A stretch of DNA of 64,000 nt from HGM04593 sp045661225 (GCA_045661225.1 JAZRFF010000009.1:1-64000), one strand, 5' to 3'. Counted from the first letter of the stretch, positions 25,210 to 34,835 are shown. Notes: generated by a model not told the origin, from the sequence alone. A program made the numbers and translations.

Positions 25210-25713
25210 TTATTTTTTTCGTGCGATGAGAATTGCACCAACAGTGCAGGCGAGCAGCAGCACGCTCATAACCTCAAAGGGCAAAATATAGTTGTACCTT
25301 TCGGTGCCCATAAGCGCCAGTCCTACTTCCTGCATTGTGACGTTGAGATTCATCGGTGCCTGAGCTGCGAAACTGGTAGTCTTTATAAGGTAAACTGTGA
25401 TAATCAAGCCGGTAAGGGCTGTTACAACTCCGGCCAAGTAACGACGGAGCGATGTTTGTGTCACGTCCATACTGCCCTTGCCCAGCAACAGCACTGCAAA
25501 AATAAGCAGCACGACTATTCCGCCGGCGTACACCGTAATTTGTACTGCGCCAAGAAAAGCATAGTGAAGCATAAAGTACAGCCCCGCTGTTCCAAACAGA
25601 ACGAATAGCAATTGCGTGGTTGCGCGCATAATCTTGCTCGATGTAACAGCAAACAGTGCCGCCACGACCATCACAAGGGCTAATGCCGAGAAAATAATCA
25701 TATTTATACTCAT
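25210..25713 (-). CDS. nuoJ: Complex I subunit J
   Basis: NuoJ is a five-helix membrane subunit. The 167-residue product shows the family segment YAGGIVVLLIFAVLLLG (about residues 62-78) after QITV, and a C-terminal hydrophobic helix. Its place between nuoI and nuoK is the standard order. The gaps of 8 and 6 bases suggest coupled translation. Confidence 0.96.
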   Translation of the reverse strand: MSINMIIFSALALVMVVAALFAVTSSKIMRATTQLLFVLFGTAGLYFMLHYAFLGAVQITVYAGGIVVLLIFAVLLLGKGSMDVTQTSLRRYLAGVVTALTGLIITVYLIKTTSFAAQAPMNLNVTMQEVGLALMGTERYNYILPFEVMSVLLLACTVGAILIARKK

Positions 25714-25721
25714 ATTCTCTT

Positions 25722-26168
25722 TTATTTATTTAGTTTCAGAATTAACTTACGACGGTCGAATACGGCATTCTCAAAGTCGTTGCTGAACTCAATGGCCCCT
25801 TTCGGACAAGCGTTTACGCACAACTGGCAGAACATACACGAACCGAGGTCGTAGTTGTATTCGGCAAGCATTTTCTTGCTTTTGCCCGTCTCGCTGTCGG
25901 TGACGGTTGTGGTGCTTATGCTTATAGTGCCGTTAGGGCAGGCTTGCTGGCACAATCCGCACGCAATACATTTGTTGTTGCCATTATCGTCGAGTGGCAT
26001 ATAAAGTACGGCTCTGTGGCGTTCGGGAATGTGCAGCGTTTTGCGGTTCTCGGGGTAGTGCTCAGTGACTTTAGGCGTGAAAAACTCACGCAATGTGACT
26101 CCAAGGCCTGTGGTGACCGACAGTGTGGCCTCGAATATTTTTCCAATATATGTGTCCTTGAATTTCAT
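25722..26168 (-). CDS. nuoI: Complex I subunit I (two 4Fe-4S clusters)
   Basis: NuoI carries clusters N6a and N6b, which carry electrons to NuoB. Two complete CxxCxxCxxxCP motifs are present: Cys67, 70, 73, 77 and Cys111, 114, 117, 121. The product has 148 residues, with an N-terminal amphipathic stretch that contacts the membrane arm. In this organism electrons must reach NuoI without NuoG, because nuoE, F and G are missing from the operon. Confidence 0.97.
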   Translation of the reverse strand: MKFKDTYIGKIFEATLSVTTGLGVTLREFFTPKVTEHYPENRKTLHIPERHRAVLYMPLDDNGNNKCIACGLCQQACPNGTISISTTTVTDSETGKSKKMLAEYNYDLGSCMFCQLCVNACPKGAIEFSNDFENAVFDRRKLILKLNK

Positions 26169-26184
26169 CTTCTTGGTATTTAAA

Positions 26185-27261
26185 TTAGAATGTCCAACCC
26201 ATAACCACGCATATTGTCATTATAAGCAGGTTAATCAATCCTATGGGAACCATATACTTCCACTCGAGTATGAGAACCTGGTCTATGCGCATACGGGGGA
26301 ATGTCCATCGTATCCACATAAGTATCCACACAACAAACAGTGTCTTTCCCATAAACCATACAATGCCGGGAATCCAGCGCATAGCTTCGTTAAACCAGTC
26401 AAGACCACTGATGTAAAGTGGTGTCCACCCGCCAAGGAATATTGTGCTTGCAATACCGGCAATGATGAACATATTCATAAATTCGGCAAGGTAGAACATT
26501 CCGAATCCCATTCCTGAATATTCGGTGTGATAACCGGCTGTAAGCTCCGATTCGGCCTCGGGAAGGTCGAATGGCGCGCGGTTGGTCTCGGCGTTACCGG
26601 CAATAAGATACATAATAAATGCAATTACAGCTGGGACGTGTCCTCGGAATATAAACCACCCTTCGGACTGGGATTCTACAATGTCGCTAATTTGCATTGT
26701 GCCGCTAAGAACCACAAGGGTAAGTATGCTCAGTCCCATCGACAGTTCGTAACTGATCATCTGTCCGCCGCTTCTTATGGCACCAATCATCGAGAATTTG
26801 TTGTTGCTGCTCCAACCGGCAAGCAGAATGCCAAGCACGCCGAACGACGAAGCTGCCATAATAAAAAATATTCCGATATTAAAGTCTAACAGCTGTAATC
26901 CGCGTACAAAGGGCAGGCAACTGAACGTAATGAGCGAGCTCATAATAACAAGGAACGGCGCAAGATTGTACAATATGCGGTCGGAGTTCTTAATCTCTAT
27001 TATCTCCTTAATGAGCATCTTGAAAACGTCGCCGAATACTTGCAACAGGCCCCACTTTCCGACGCGTGTAGGTCCAACACGGCACTGGAACGCTGCCGAG
27101 ACCTTACGTTCCATATAAATCATTGCAATGGCAATCACAAGATAGCCCACAACTGCGCAGAGCGCAGCAAGAATACACTCCACAATAGTTGCTGCCTGGT
27201 GTGGAAGTACCGAATTAAGGTATTGGTCAATAGCGGTAAGTATGTACTTGAAATCTATCAT
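26185..27261 (-). CDS. nuoH: Complex I subunit H
   Basis: NuoH forms the quinone-channel part of the membrane arm. The 358-residue product has about eight helices. Conserved segments include YMERKVSAAFQCRVGPTRVG (about 48-67) and NRAPFDLPEAESELTAGYHT (about 231-250), the acidic loop near the quinone site. Residues AIRSGGQMISYELSMGL near 160 also fit. It is 12 bases after nuoCD and 16 bases before nuoI. Confidence 0.97.
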   Translation of the reverse strand: MIDFKYILTAIDQYLNSVLPHQAATIVECILAALCAVVGYLVIAIAMIYMERKVSAAFQCRVGPTRVGKWGLLQVFGDVFKMLIKEIIEIKNSDRILYNLAPFLVIMSSLITFSCLPFVRGLQLLDFNIGIFFIMAASSFGVLGILLAGWSSNNKFSMIGAIRSGGQMISYELSMGLSILTLVVLSGTMQISDIVESQSEGWFIFRGHVPAVIAFIMYLIAGNAETNRAPFDLPEAESELTAGYHTEYSGMGFGMFYLAEFMNMFIIAGIASTIFLGGWTPLYISGLDWFNEAMRWIPGIVWFMGKTLFVVWILMWIRWTFPRMRIDQVLILEWKYMVPIGLINLLIMTICVVMGWTF

Positions 27262-27273
27262 TTTTGTCTCTCT

Positions 27274-28839
27274 TTATCGGTCGATGTCAGGAATTACATA
27301 GTCGAGCGATGCTCCTATGGTTATCAGGTCGGCAATTTTGCACCCTTTGATAATTTTCTGTGCTGCGGCGATGAGCGGTAGTCCTGTCGGACGGAATTTT
27401 ATGCGGTAGGGGTATTTGTCGCCGCGACTCTCGATAAAAACACCAAATTCACCGCGCGAGCCCTCTACCGCTGCGCTGAATCTTCCTTCAGGCAGTCTTA
27501 TGATGGGCTTTGTCTTTGCCTTGTAGTCGCCTTCGGGAATGTTGTCGATAAGCTGTTCAATAATGTGTATAGACTCCATAATCTCCTCAAGGCGCACCAA
27601 TAAGCGTGCGTAGCTGTCGCCTTCGGTGTGTAGAATCTCTTTAAAATCGACCTTGTCATACACCCCGTAAGGGTGGCGTTTGCGAACGTCGCACGCCCAC
27701 CCCGAAGCGCGTCCGGTGCCGCCGGTTGCGCCGAATGAAATAGCCTCTTCGCGGGTAAGCACGCCCACTCCAATAGTACGGTTACGCAGAATGATATTGT
27801 CGACAAAGAGTGCGTAGTACTCTTTTATCTTTCTCTTTTGTTCGTTGCAGAACTCTTTTACCTTGCGTGCAAAGTCCGGGGTAATGTCGGCCTGTACACC
27901 GCCAATGGTGTTGTAATTCTGAATCAGACGCCCGCCCGTAACCTCTTCCATTACGTCGATGACCTTCTCGCGCTCGCGGAAACCGTATATGAACCCGGTG
28001 ATTGCGCCCATATCCATAGCCATACAGGAGTACATAAGCAGGTGCGAGTCAATGCGTTGCAATTCGTCCATAATTGTACGTATATATTGCACGCGCTCGC
28101 TGACCTCGAACCCGATGGCTTGCTCAATGCACATACAGAGTGCGTGGCGATTCTGATGGGCGCTCAAGTAGTCTAAACGGTCGGTAAAGGCAAGTGTTTG
28201 CGGGTAGGTGCGGCTTTCGCACATTTTTTCAATTCCACGGTGTATGTATCCGCAACGTATATCGACTTTGCGAACCTCCTCGCCCTCGAGCGAGAGGTGG
28301 AAACGCAACACTCCGTGTGTGGCAGGGTGTTGTGGTCCTATATTTATAATATATTGGTCGTAGTGCAGTATCTTGAGCTTTTCGACAATCTCGGCAAGCT
28401 CTCTGTCGTCTTTAATGTCGTACTCGCGCAAAAACTCTTCGGCCGGCTCGCTCTCGAGACGTACCGGGTTGATGGCTTCGCTTGTGTCGTAGTCCTTACG
28501 CAGCGGGTATCCCACCCAGTCGTTGCGCAGGAACAGACGCCGCAAGTCGTGATGCCCTGAAAATCTAATCCCGAAAAAGTCGTAAACCTCTCTTTCGTAT
28601 AGTTCGGCAACCTGCCATATATCGCTCACGCTGGGAATCTCGGGGTTATTGCGTTCGGGAGTGCGTACAGCAAATGTGGCACCCTCGCGGGTGGCGCTGT
28701 TCTCGAGAATATATATTACGCCTAACCCCTCGTCGCCCCAATCCATTCCAATTAACTCGCGCAGAAAGTCCATTCCTTCGGCACGCAGTTTCGTCATTGT
28801 CGGACGTAACTCCTTTATGTCAATAAATGTAATATCCAT
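27274..28839 (-). CDS. nuoCD: Complex I fused subunit C/D
   Basis: The single 521-residue chain joins NuoC (about residues 1-130; YEREVYDFFGIRFSGHHDLR is the NuoC signature) to NuoD (about 150-521; IGPQHPATHGVLRFHLSLEGE and the C-terminal LDYVIPDIDR). NuoD lines the quinone pocket. Fusion of C and D is also known in enterobacteria and Bacteroidota. Its ATG overlaps the nuoB stop by one base. Confidence 0.96.
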   Translation of the reverse strand: MDITFIDIKELRPTMTKLRAEGMDFLRELIGMDWGDEGLGVIYILENSATREGATFAVRTPERNNPEIPSVSDIWQVAELYEREVYDFFGIRFSGHHDLRRLFLRNDWVGYPLRKDYDTSEAINPVRLESEPAEEFLREYDIKDDRELAEIVEKLKILHYDQYIINIGPQHPATHGVLRFHLSLEGEEVRKVDIRCGYIHRGIEKMCESRTYPQTLAFTDRLDYLSAHQNRHALCMCIEQAIGFEVSERVQYIRTIMDELQRIDSHLLMYSCMAMDMGAITGFIYGFREREKVIDVMEEVTGGRLIQNYNTIGGVQADITPDFARKVKEFCNEQKRKIKEYYALFVDNIILRNRTIGVGVLTREEAISFGATGGTGRASGWACDVRKRHPYGVYDKVDFKEILHTEGDSYARLLVRLEEIMESIHIIEQLIDNIPEGDYKAKTKPIIRLPEGRFSAAVEGSRGEFGVFIESRGDKYPYRIKFRPTGLPLIAAAQKIIKGCKIADLITIGASLDYVIPDIDR

Positions 28840-29483
28840 TATTCTTTGCTGTTTGTCCCCTCTGCGACAGGGTAGTTTGTTACTATTATCGGCTCGTCGG
28901 GCATAGTTCCTCTCTTTTGGTGTTTGTTCTTGCCGCCGAGGAACTTTTCTATTTTAACTTTACGCTGCAACTGCATCATTCCGTATAGGATAGCTTCGGG
29001 GCGGGGCGGACAGCCGGGTATGTATACATCGACAGGGATAATCTTGTCTATCCCGTTCAGTACGTGGTATGACCCTTTGAACGGTCCTCCGCTTATTGCG
29101 CAGCCGCCAACGGCAACAACGTACTTAGGCTCGGCCATCTGGTCGTACAGACGCTTGAGCACCGGTGCCATTTTGTGGGTTATTGTGCCTGCGCACATAA
29201 TAAGGTCGGCCTGTCGGGGGGAATTTCGCGTAACCTCGAACCCGAAGCGTGCAAAATCGTATCGGGCTGCGCCCACTGACATAAACTCTATTCCGCAGCA
29301 GCTTGTCGCGAATGTCAGCGACCACAGAGAGTTACTGCGCCCCCAATTTATAAGTTCGTCGAGCTTGCCCAACACAACGTTGGTACGCTCCTTGTTGACC
29401 TGGGCAATGAGCGCCTCGAGCGTCTCGTTGTCCTTAAACTCCTCATAGGGTATTGATTTAATGACAGGCTTTTTCATTTCCAT
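28839..29483 (-). CDS. nuoB: Complex I subunit B (cluster N2)
   Basis: NuoB holds the terminal 4Fe-4S cluster N2, which reduces quinone. The four ligands are visible: the Cys62-Cys63 pair (ATSCCGIEFM), Cys128 (VGGCAISGG) and Cys158 (IPGCPPRPE). The product is 214 residues, with a tail of about 30 polar residues after the core. It overlaps nuoA by 10 bases. Confidence 0.96.
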   Translation of the reverse strand: MEMKKPVIKSIPYEEFKDNETLEALIAQVNKERTNVVLGKLDELINWGRSNSLWSLTFATSCCGIEFMSVGAARYDFARFGFEVTRNSPRQADLIMCAGTITHKMAPVLKRLYDQMAEPKYVVAVGGCAISGGPFKGSYHVLNGIDKIIPVDVYIPGCPPRPEAILYGMMQLQRKVKIEKFLGGKNKHQKRGTMPDEPIIVTNYPVAEGTNSKE

Positions 29484-29824
29484 TCAAGTGCTTTTTTGCG
29501 CCAAGCGTATGCAAGGCCCAATATTAGAAACGCAAGGAAAAACAGTACTCCCACAAGAGCTTTTATTCCAAGCTCTTGCACAATAGTTGCCCAAGGGAAC
29601 AGAAAGACAGCTTCGATGTCGAACATCAGGAACAGAATGGCGAAAAGGTAGTAGCCGGCCTTGAAGTGTATCCACGTCGAGCCTTGGGTGGGAATACCAC
29701 ATTCATAAGCCTCGCCCTTTTGTTTGTTGAAGGTGCGCGGGGATATCCATCTTGTGATTATCATTACCATTGCAACAAATGCCGCCGAGGTAACAATCAT
29801 CGTGAATAACAATAATAGATTCAT
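29474..29824 (-). CDS. nuoA: Complex I subunit A
   Basis: NuoA is a three-helix membrane subunit. I place the start at the Met encoded at 29822-29824 (MNLLLLFTMIVTS), giving 116 residues, because upstream in-frame residues are hydrophilic and lie across the promoter. The family segment KGEAYECGIPTQGS (about residues 38-51) and FLFPWATI are present. It is the first gene of an operon of ten genes (eleven subunits, C and D being fused). Confidence 0.95.
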   Translation of the reverse strand: MNLLLLFTMIVTSAAFVAMVMIITRWISPRTFNKQKGEAYECGIPTQGSTWIHFKAGYYLFAILFLMFDIEAVFLFPWATIVQELGIKALVGVLFFLAFLILGLAYAWRKKALEWK

Positions 29825-29908
29825 ATTATAACGGTTAAAATCCTCTCTTATAAACAAAAAGCGACGCGTTTTTCCCGTTTGTGCCGGTAAAAACGCATAC
29901 GTACGTGG

Positions 29909-29916
29909 CAAAGCTA
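29909..29916 (-). promoter_or_regulatory. -7 promoter box for the nuo operon
   Basis: The minus strand reads TAGCTTTG, an exact TAnnTTTG match, 85 bases upstream of the nuoA start. I see no clear -33 element at 19-21 bases. Confidence 0.5.
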
Positions 29917-29992
29917 CAAAAAATACCGTTTGGGGTGGATTCTAAAAACGGGGTATTTTTGTCTATCTTTAACGAAATTTAAACATTGGGCT

Positions 29993-30769
29993 TTAATTCA
30001 ATATTGTATCAAGAAGCATCATCAAGGTGAAACCGGTTGCGAAAGTAATTGTGCCCACATTGCTGTGCTTGCCTTGTTGCGACGAGGGTATAAGCTCCTC
30101 GACTACAACGTATAGCATTGCTCCGGCAGCGAATGCAAGCAACAGAGGCATTGCCGCATTGCTGCTGTTGTCGAGAAAGAGCATTGTCGCTACAGCTGCT
30201 ATTGGCTCGACGAGGCCCGACAACGCTCCCATAGCAAAAGCTTTTTTCCTGCTTTTCCCTTCGCTGCGCAAGGGGACCGATATTATCGCTCCCTCGGGAA
30301 TATTTTGAATGGCCATACCTATAGACAGCGCTAATGCTCCGGCTAATGTCAAGCTTGTCTCGCCGCTCGTTACTCCTGCAAAGACAACACCAACAGCCAT
30401 ACCCTCGGGAATGTTGTGCAATGCAACGGCGAGAATCATTTTTGTTGAACGTGACAGCGTTGAACGCGGTCCTTCCGATTCGGTGTCGTCGGTGTGCTGG
30501 TGGGGTATAAAAGTGTCGAGCAACAGCAAAAACAGCATTCCGGCCACGAACCCGGCAATTACCGGCCATCGGTTTATAATACCCTCTCCGGCCTGCTCGA
30601 ACGCGGGCTGTAAAAGCGACCAGAAACTTGCCGCGACCATTATTCCCGATGCGAATCCCAGCATAGCATTGTTTGTAAGTGACGAAATCTTGTCGCGCAG
30701 CAGAAAAACCAACGCTGCGCCAACGGCTGTTCCCAAGAAAGGTATAGTGAGTCCTGTGATTATCTCCAT
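29993..30769 (-). CDS. ZIP family divalent metal transporter
   Basis: This is an inner membrane permease of the ZIP family (zinc and possibly iron or manganese uptake). I use the Met at 30767-30769 (MEIITGLTIPFLGTAVGAAL), giving 258 residues. It has eight hydrophobic segments, a His-rich loop (FIPHQHTDD) between helices 3 and 4, and the metal-site motifs HNIPEGMAVGV in helix 4 and QNIPEGAIISV in helix 5. It is closest in look to the GufA/ZupT branch. It stands alone, and purL runs divergently. Confidence 0.9.
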   Translation of the reverse strand: MEIITGLTIPFLGTAVGAALVFLLRDKISSLTNNAMLGFASGIMVAASFWSLLQPAFEQAGEGIINRWPVIAGFVAGMLFLLLLDTFIPHQHTDDTESEGPRSTLSRSTKMILAVALHNIPEGMAVGVVFAGVTSGETSLTLAGALALSIGMAIQNIPEGAIISVPLRSEGKSRKKAFAMGALSGLVEPIAAVATMLFLDNSSNAAMPLLLAFAAGAMLYVVVEELIPSSQQGKHSNVGTITFATGFTLMMLLDTILN

Positions 30770-30928
30770 TTTATCGATGTTTTCAGGTTGTTTCTTAATG
30801 CCTCGGTTACCGAGGCTGCTGATGCACAAAAATATTAAAAAATTCGATAAATGCGCATTTGTAGCAGAATAATAATGTTACAGGCCAACAAATGTTCTTA
30901 AAAATATTCTTAAATCATTTTTTATAAT

Positions 30929-31063
30929 TATCTTTGCCGTAAACCGCAAAAATACTTTGCACTTGTTGTGAAAGCAAAAGTGGTCTTTGCTTGTCTCGCC
31001 TGTTTGCAGGTGTTTTTGGCGTTTTTCCGGGGTGTGGAGTTTTCTGCGTCCGGGTTTTAATTG
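30929..31063 (+). promoter_or_regulatory. purL promoter box and leader element, homologous to the leader at 54662
   Basis: TATCTTTG at 30929-30936 is a consensus -7 box, 155 bases before purL. The sequence downstream of it can be aligned with the leader of the M23 gene: shared blocks GTAAACC, ACTTTG, CTTTG, TGTCTCGC (30992-30999, 63 bases from the box start) and GTTTG, then CTGCGT-CCGG and a TTTAATTG-like block. A hairpin with arms 30972-30978 and 30986-30992 (7 bp) lies in the middle. The role is unknown. No purine riboswitch core is seen. Confidence 0.45.
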
Positions 31064-31091
31064 CAAAATATAACACAAAATATAACCTTTT

Positions 31092-34000
31092 ATGATTTAT
31101 TTTTTCAGTACCCCTGCCGGTTCGGTTATTGCAACCCAGGCAAGCGATGTTCTAACATCAGCAGACATTGAAAAACTCTGTTGGCTCTATGGCGAGGCTA
31201 CACTCGTCGAGGGCGAGGCTATGGAGGGCTATTTTATAGGTCCCCGTCGCGAAATGATTACTCCGTGGAGTACAAATGCAGTCGAGATTACCCAAAATAT
31301 GGGCTTGTCGGGCATTGTACGCATCGAGGAGTATTTTGCGGTAAAGGACGAAAATGCCGAGTATGACCCAATGCTCCAGCGTATGTATCACGGTCTTGAC
31401 CAGGCAGTCTTTACAGTGGATATTGAACCTAAGCCCATTGAATTTATCGAGGACCTTGACTCTTATAACGAGCAGGAGGGACTTGCGCTTTCTAAAGAGG
31501 AAATAGACTATCTGCACCGTGTTGAGAGCGAGCTTGGACGTCGCCTTACCGACAGTGAGGTATTCGGCTTTGCACAGATAAATTCAGAGCACTGCCGTCA
31601 CAAGATTTTCGGCGGTACATTTATTATCGATGGCGAGGAGATGCCGTCGTCGCTCTTTGCTATGATTAAGCGCACAACAAACGAGAATCGCAACAGTATC
31701 ATCTCGGCTTACAAGGATAATGTGGCATTTGCACAGGGTCCTGTTGTTGAGCAGTTTGCGCCGGCCGACCACTCAATTCCCGACTATTTTGTAATAAAAG
31801 ATATTGAAACCGTAATCTCACTAAAGGCCGAAACTCACAATTTCCCGACAACGGTTGAGCCTTTCAACGGTGCTTCTACCGGTACCGGTGGTGAAATTCG
31901 TGACCGTATGGGTGGAGGCAAGGGTTCTTGGCCCATCGCCGGTACAGCGGTGTATATGACATCGTACCCCCGTACCTACGACGACCGCAAGTGGGAAGAG
32001 GTCCTTCCTGTTCGCAAATGGCTCTATCAGACACCTGAGCAGATACTTACAAAGGCCTCTAACGGTGCTTCGGATTTTGGTAACAAGTTTGGTCAGCCGC
32101 TTATCTGTGGTTCGGTGCTTACATTCGAGCACAAAGAGAATGACGAGGTTTATGGTTACGATAAGGTAATTATGCTTGCCGGAGGTGTTGGTTACGGTAC
32201 TCGCCGCGACTGCTTGAAAGGCGCTCCCGAAAAGGGTAACAAGGTAATTGTGATGGGTGGTGACAACTACCGCATCGGCCTTGGTGGCGGTTCGGTGTCG
32301 TCGGTCGACACAGGACGTTACTCTTCGGGCATTGAGCTTAACGCCGTTCAGCGTGCTAACGCCGAGATGCAGAAACGTGCCTACAATGTGGTGCGTGCAC
32401 TCTGCGAGGACGACACCAACCCCGTAGTTTCAATTCACGACCACGGTTCGGCAGGACACGTTAACTGTCTTTCGGAACTTGTCGAGGAGTGCGGTGGCCT
32501 CATCAATATGGCTAACCTTCCTGTTGGTGACAGCACTCTGTCGGCAAAGGAAATTATTGCCAACGAGTCTCAGGAGCGTATGGGCTTGCTCATCAAGGAA
32601 GATGCTATAGAATATGTACGTAAGGTTGCCGAGCGTGAGCGTGCACCGATGTATGTTGTCGGCGAAACAACCGGCGATGCGCGTTTCGCGTTTGAACAGG
32701 CCGACGGCAAGCGTCCGTTCGACCTTTCAGTGAGCCAGATGTTTGGTTCATCGCCCAAGACTTATATGGTGGACAAGACGGTTGAACGTCACTACAAAGA
32801 TGCCGAATATGACGTCGAGAATATCGAAGAGTATCTTACCGACGTGTTGCGTCTCGAGGCTGTTGCCTGCAAAGACTGGCTTACCAACAAGGTTGACCGT
32901 TCAGTGACGGGTAAGATTGCGCGTCAGCAGTGTCAGGGCGAGATTCAATTGCCTTTGAGTGACTGTGGCGTTGTGACACTGGACTATCGTGGAAAGAATG
33001 GTATTGCAACCTCAATCGGTCACGCTCCGCAGGCCGGTCTGGCCGACCCTGCCAAAGGTTCGGTGCTTGCAGTTTCCGAGGCTCTTACAAATATTGCTCT
33101 TGCGCCTTTGGCTAATGGAATAAAGAGTATCTCGCTCAGCGCAAACTGGATGTGGCCTTGCCGCTCACAGGAGGGTGAGGACGCTCGTCTCTATCGTGGC
33201 GTTGAGGCTCTTAGCGACTTCTGTTGTGCACTCAAAATAAATGTTCCCACAGGTAAGGACTCTCTGTCAATGACACAGAAATACCCCGATGGCACAAAGG
33301 TTATAAGCCCGGGTACTGTTATTGTTTCGGCCGGCGGTGAGGTTTCGGACGTTCGTAAGGTTGTCTCTCCCGTAATGGTCAACGAACCAAAGAGCGCCTT
33401 CTATCATATTGACTTCAGCTTCGATAAATTGCGTTTGGGCGGTTCGGCTTTTGCACAGACACTCAATTGCGTGGGCGACGATGTTCCGACAGTCGCTAAT
33501 CCCGAATATTTTGCCGAGGCTTTTGATGCGGTTCAGGCGCTTGTAAAAGAGGGTATAATTATGGCTGGTCACGATATTTCGGCCGGTGGTCTCATTACAA
33601 CCTTGCTTGAAATGTGTTTCGCCAACACTGCAGGAGGTATGGAAATTGACCTCAACGGCGTTGTCGAAGAGGATATTGTAAAACTGCTCTTTGCCGAAAA
33701 TCCGGCACTCGTTATTCAGGTTGCCGACAAGGATAAGTGTCGTTTGCAACAAATTCTTGACGACGCAGGCATCTGTTTCGTGAAGATTGGTGTTCCTTGC
33801 GCAAAGCGTCATATAGCTGTTGCCAAGGGTAAGCGTACACGTTTGTTCGATATTGAGCACTATCGCGATGTGTGGTTCGATAGCTCATACCTGATGGACC
33901 TCAAGCAGAGCTTTAACGGTTGTGCAAGCGAGCGTTTGAAGAACTACAAGAATCAGCCTTTGCGTTTCCGTTTGCCGGCGCGTTTCGATGGCAAGCTTGC

Positions 34001-34793
34001 AGGCTACGGTATGTCGGCCGACCGTCGCGAGAAGTCGGGCGTGCGTGCTGCTATCATTCGTGAGAAGGGTACAAACGGCGAGCGTGAGATGGCTTATGCG
34101 ATGCACCTTGCAGGCTTCGACGTTAAGGACGTTACAATGACCGACCTCATCAGTGGCCGCGAGACTCTTGACGAGGTTAATTTCATCGTGTTCTGCGGTG
34201 GATTCTCGAACTCTGACGTTCTTGGTTCGGCTAAGGGCTGGGCCGGAGGCTTCCTCTTCAATCCTAAGGCAAAGGCTGCCCTCGACCGTTTCTATGAGCG
34301 CGAAGATACTTTGTCGCTCGGTATTTGTAACGGTTGCCAGCTGATGATGGAGCTTAACCTTATCAATCCCGAATATGCTGAACGCGGACGTATGCTTCAC
34401 AATGACTCTCACAAGTTTGAGTCGTCGTTCGTGGGTGTGAACATTCCGCAGAACAACAGCGTATTGTTCGGCTCGCTGTCGAACAGCACTATGGGTGTGT
34501 GGGTGGCTCACGGCGAGGGTAAATTCTCATTGCCATATGAGGCCGAAAAATACAATATCGTGGCGCAGTATGCTTATGAGGGTTATCCGGCTAATCCCAA
34601 TGGCTCGGACTACAATGTAGCAGCTCTTGCAAGCGCAAACGGCCGTCACGTAGCAATGATGCCTCACCCCGAGCGTGCTATATTCCCCTGGCAGTGTGCT
34701 ACATATCCTGCAAACCACATTGCCGATGATGTGACTCCTTGGATAGAGATTTTCCGCAACGCCTATAATTGGGTGGTTGAAAAGACTAAGTAA
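31092..34793 (+). CDS. purL: Phosphoribosylformylglycinamidine synthase, large single-chain form
   Basis: PurL catalyses the ATP- and glutamine-dependent step FGAR to FGAM in purine synthesis. The 1233-residue single chain joins an N-terminal PurS-like part, two AIR-synthase-like halves (GGGKGSWPIAGTAVYMT near 274; HDHGSAGH near 452; GHDISAGGLITTLLEMCFAN near 828) and a C-terminal glutaminase domain. Cys1079 in LGICNGCQLM is the glutaminase nucleophile, and MMPHPERAIFPWQ holds its His and Glu. It is monocistronic, with a perfect palindromic terminator. Confidence 0.97.
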   Translation: MIYFFSTPAGSVIATQASDVLTSADIEKLCWLYGEATLVEGEAMEGYFIGPRREMITPWSTNAVEITQNMGLSGIVRIEEYFAVKDENAEYDPMLQRMYHGLDQAVFTVDIEPKPIEFIEDLDSYNEQEGLALSKEEIDYLHRVESELGRRLTDSEVFGFAQINSEHCRHKIFGGTFIIDGEEMPSSLFAMIKRTTNENRNSIISAYKDNVAFAQGPVVEQFAPADHSIPDYFVIKDIETVISLKAETHNFPTTVEPFNGASTGTGGEIRDRMGGGKGSWPIAGTAVYMTSYPRTYDDRKWEEVLPVRKWLYQTPEQILTKASNGASDFGNKFGQPLICGSVLTFEHKENDEVYGYDKVIMLAGGVGYGTRRDCLKGAPEKGNKVIVMGGDNYRIGLGGGSVSSVDTGRYSSGIELNAVQRANAEMQKRAYNVVRALCEDDTNPVVSIHDHGSAGHVNCLSELVEECGGLINMANLPVGDSTLSAKEIIANESQERMGLLIKEDAIEYVRKVAERERAPMYVVGETTGDARFAFEQADGKRPFDLSVSQMFGSSPKTYMVDKTVERHYKDAEYDVENIEEYLTDVLRLEAVACKDWLTNKVDRSVTGKIARQQCQGEIQLPLSDCGVVTLDYRGKNGIATSIGHAPQAGLADPAKGSVLAVSEALTNIALAPLANGIKSISLSANWMWPCRSQEGEDARLYRGVEALSDFCCALKINVPTGKDSLSMTQKYPDGTKVISPGTVIVSAGGEVSDVRKVVSPVMVNEPKSAFYHIDFSFDKLRLGGSAFAQTLNCVGDDVPTVANPEYFAEAFDAVQALVKEGIIMAGHDISAGGLITTLLEMCFANTAGGMEIDLNGVVEEDIVKLLFAENPALVIQVADKDKCRLQQILDDAGICFVKIGVPCAKRHIAVAKGKRTRLFDIEHYRDVWFDSSYLMDLKQSFNGCASERLKNYKNQPLRFRLPARFDGKLAGYGMSADRREKSGVRAAIIREKGTNGEREMAYAMHLAGFDVKDVTMTDLISGRETLDEVNFIVFCGGFSNSDVLGSAKGWAGGFLFNPKAKAALDRFYEREDTLSLGICNGCQLMMELNLINPEYAERGRMLHNDSHKFESSFVGVNIPQNNSVLFGSLSNSTMGVWVAHGEGKFSLPYEAEKYNIVAQYAYEGYPANPNGSDYNVAALASANGRHVAMMPHPERAIFPWQCATYPANHIADDVTPWIEIFRNAYNWVVEKTK

Positions 34794-34800
34794 TATATTC

Positions 34801-34835
34801 AACGGGCAGGCATCGATGCCTGCCCGTTTTTTTTA
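34801..34835 (+). terminator. Terminator of purL
   Basis: A perfect palindrome without a loop (34801-34814 with 34815-34828; GGGCAGGCATC core) is followed by a run of eight T. It lies 8 bases after the purL stop. Confidence 0.9.

Noticed and set aside
29825..29911. Longer start for NuoA at 29911
   Set aside because: The added residues are hydrophilic, are not in NuoA homologues, and include the promoter region.
30929..31091. Purine riboswitch upstream of purL
   Set aside because: The three-way junction and conserved loop sequences are absent; the leader instead resembles the M23 leader.
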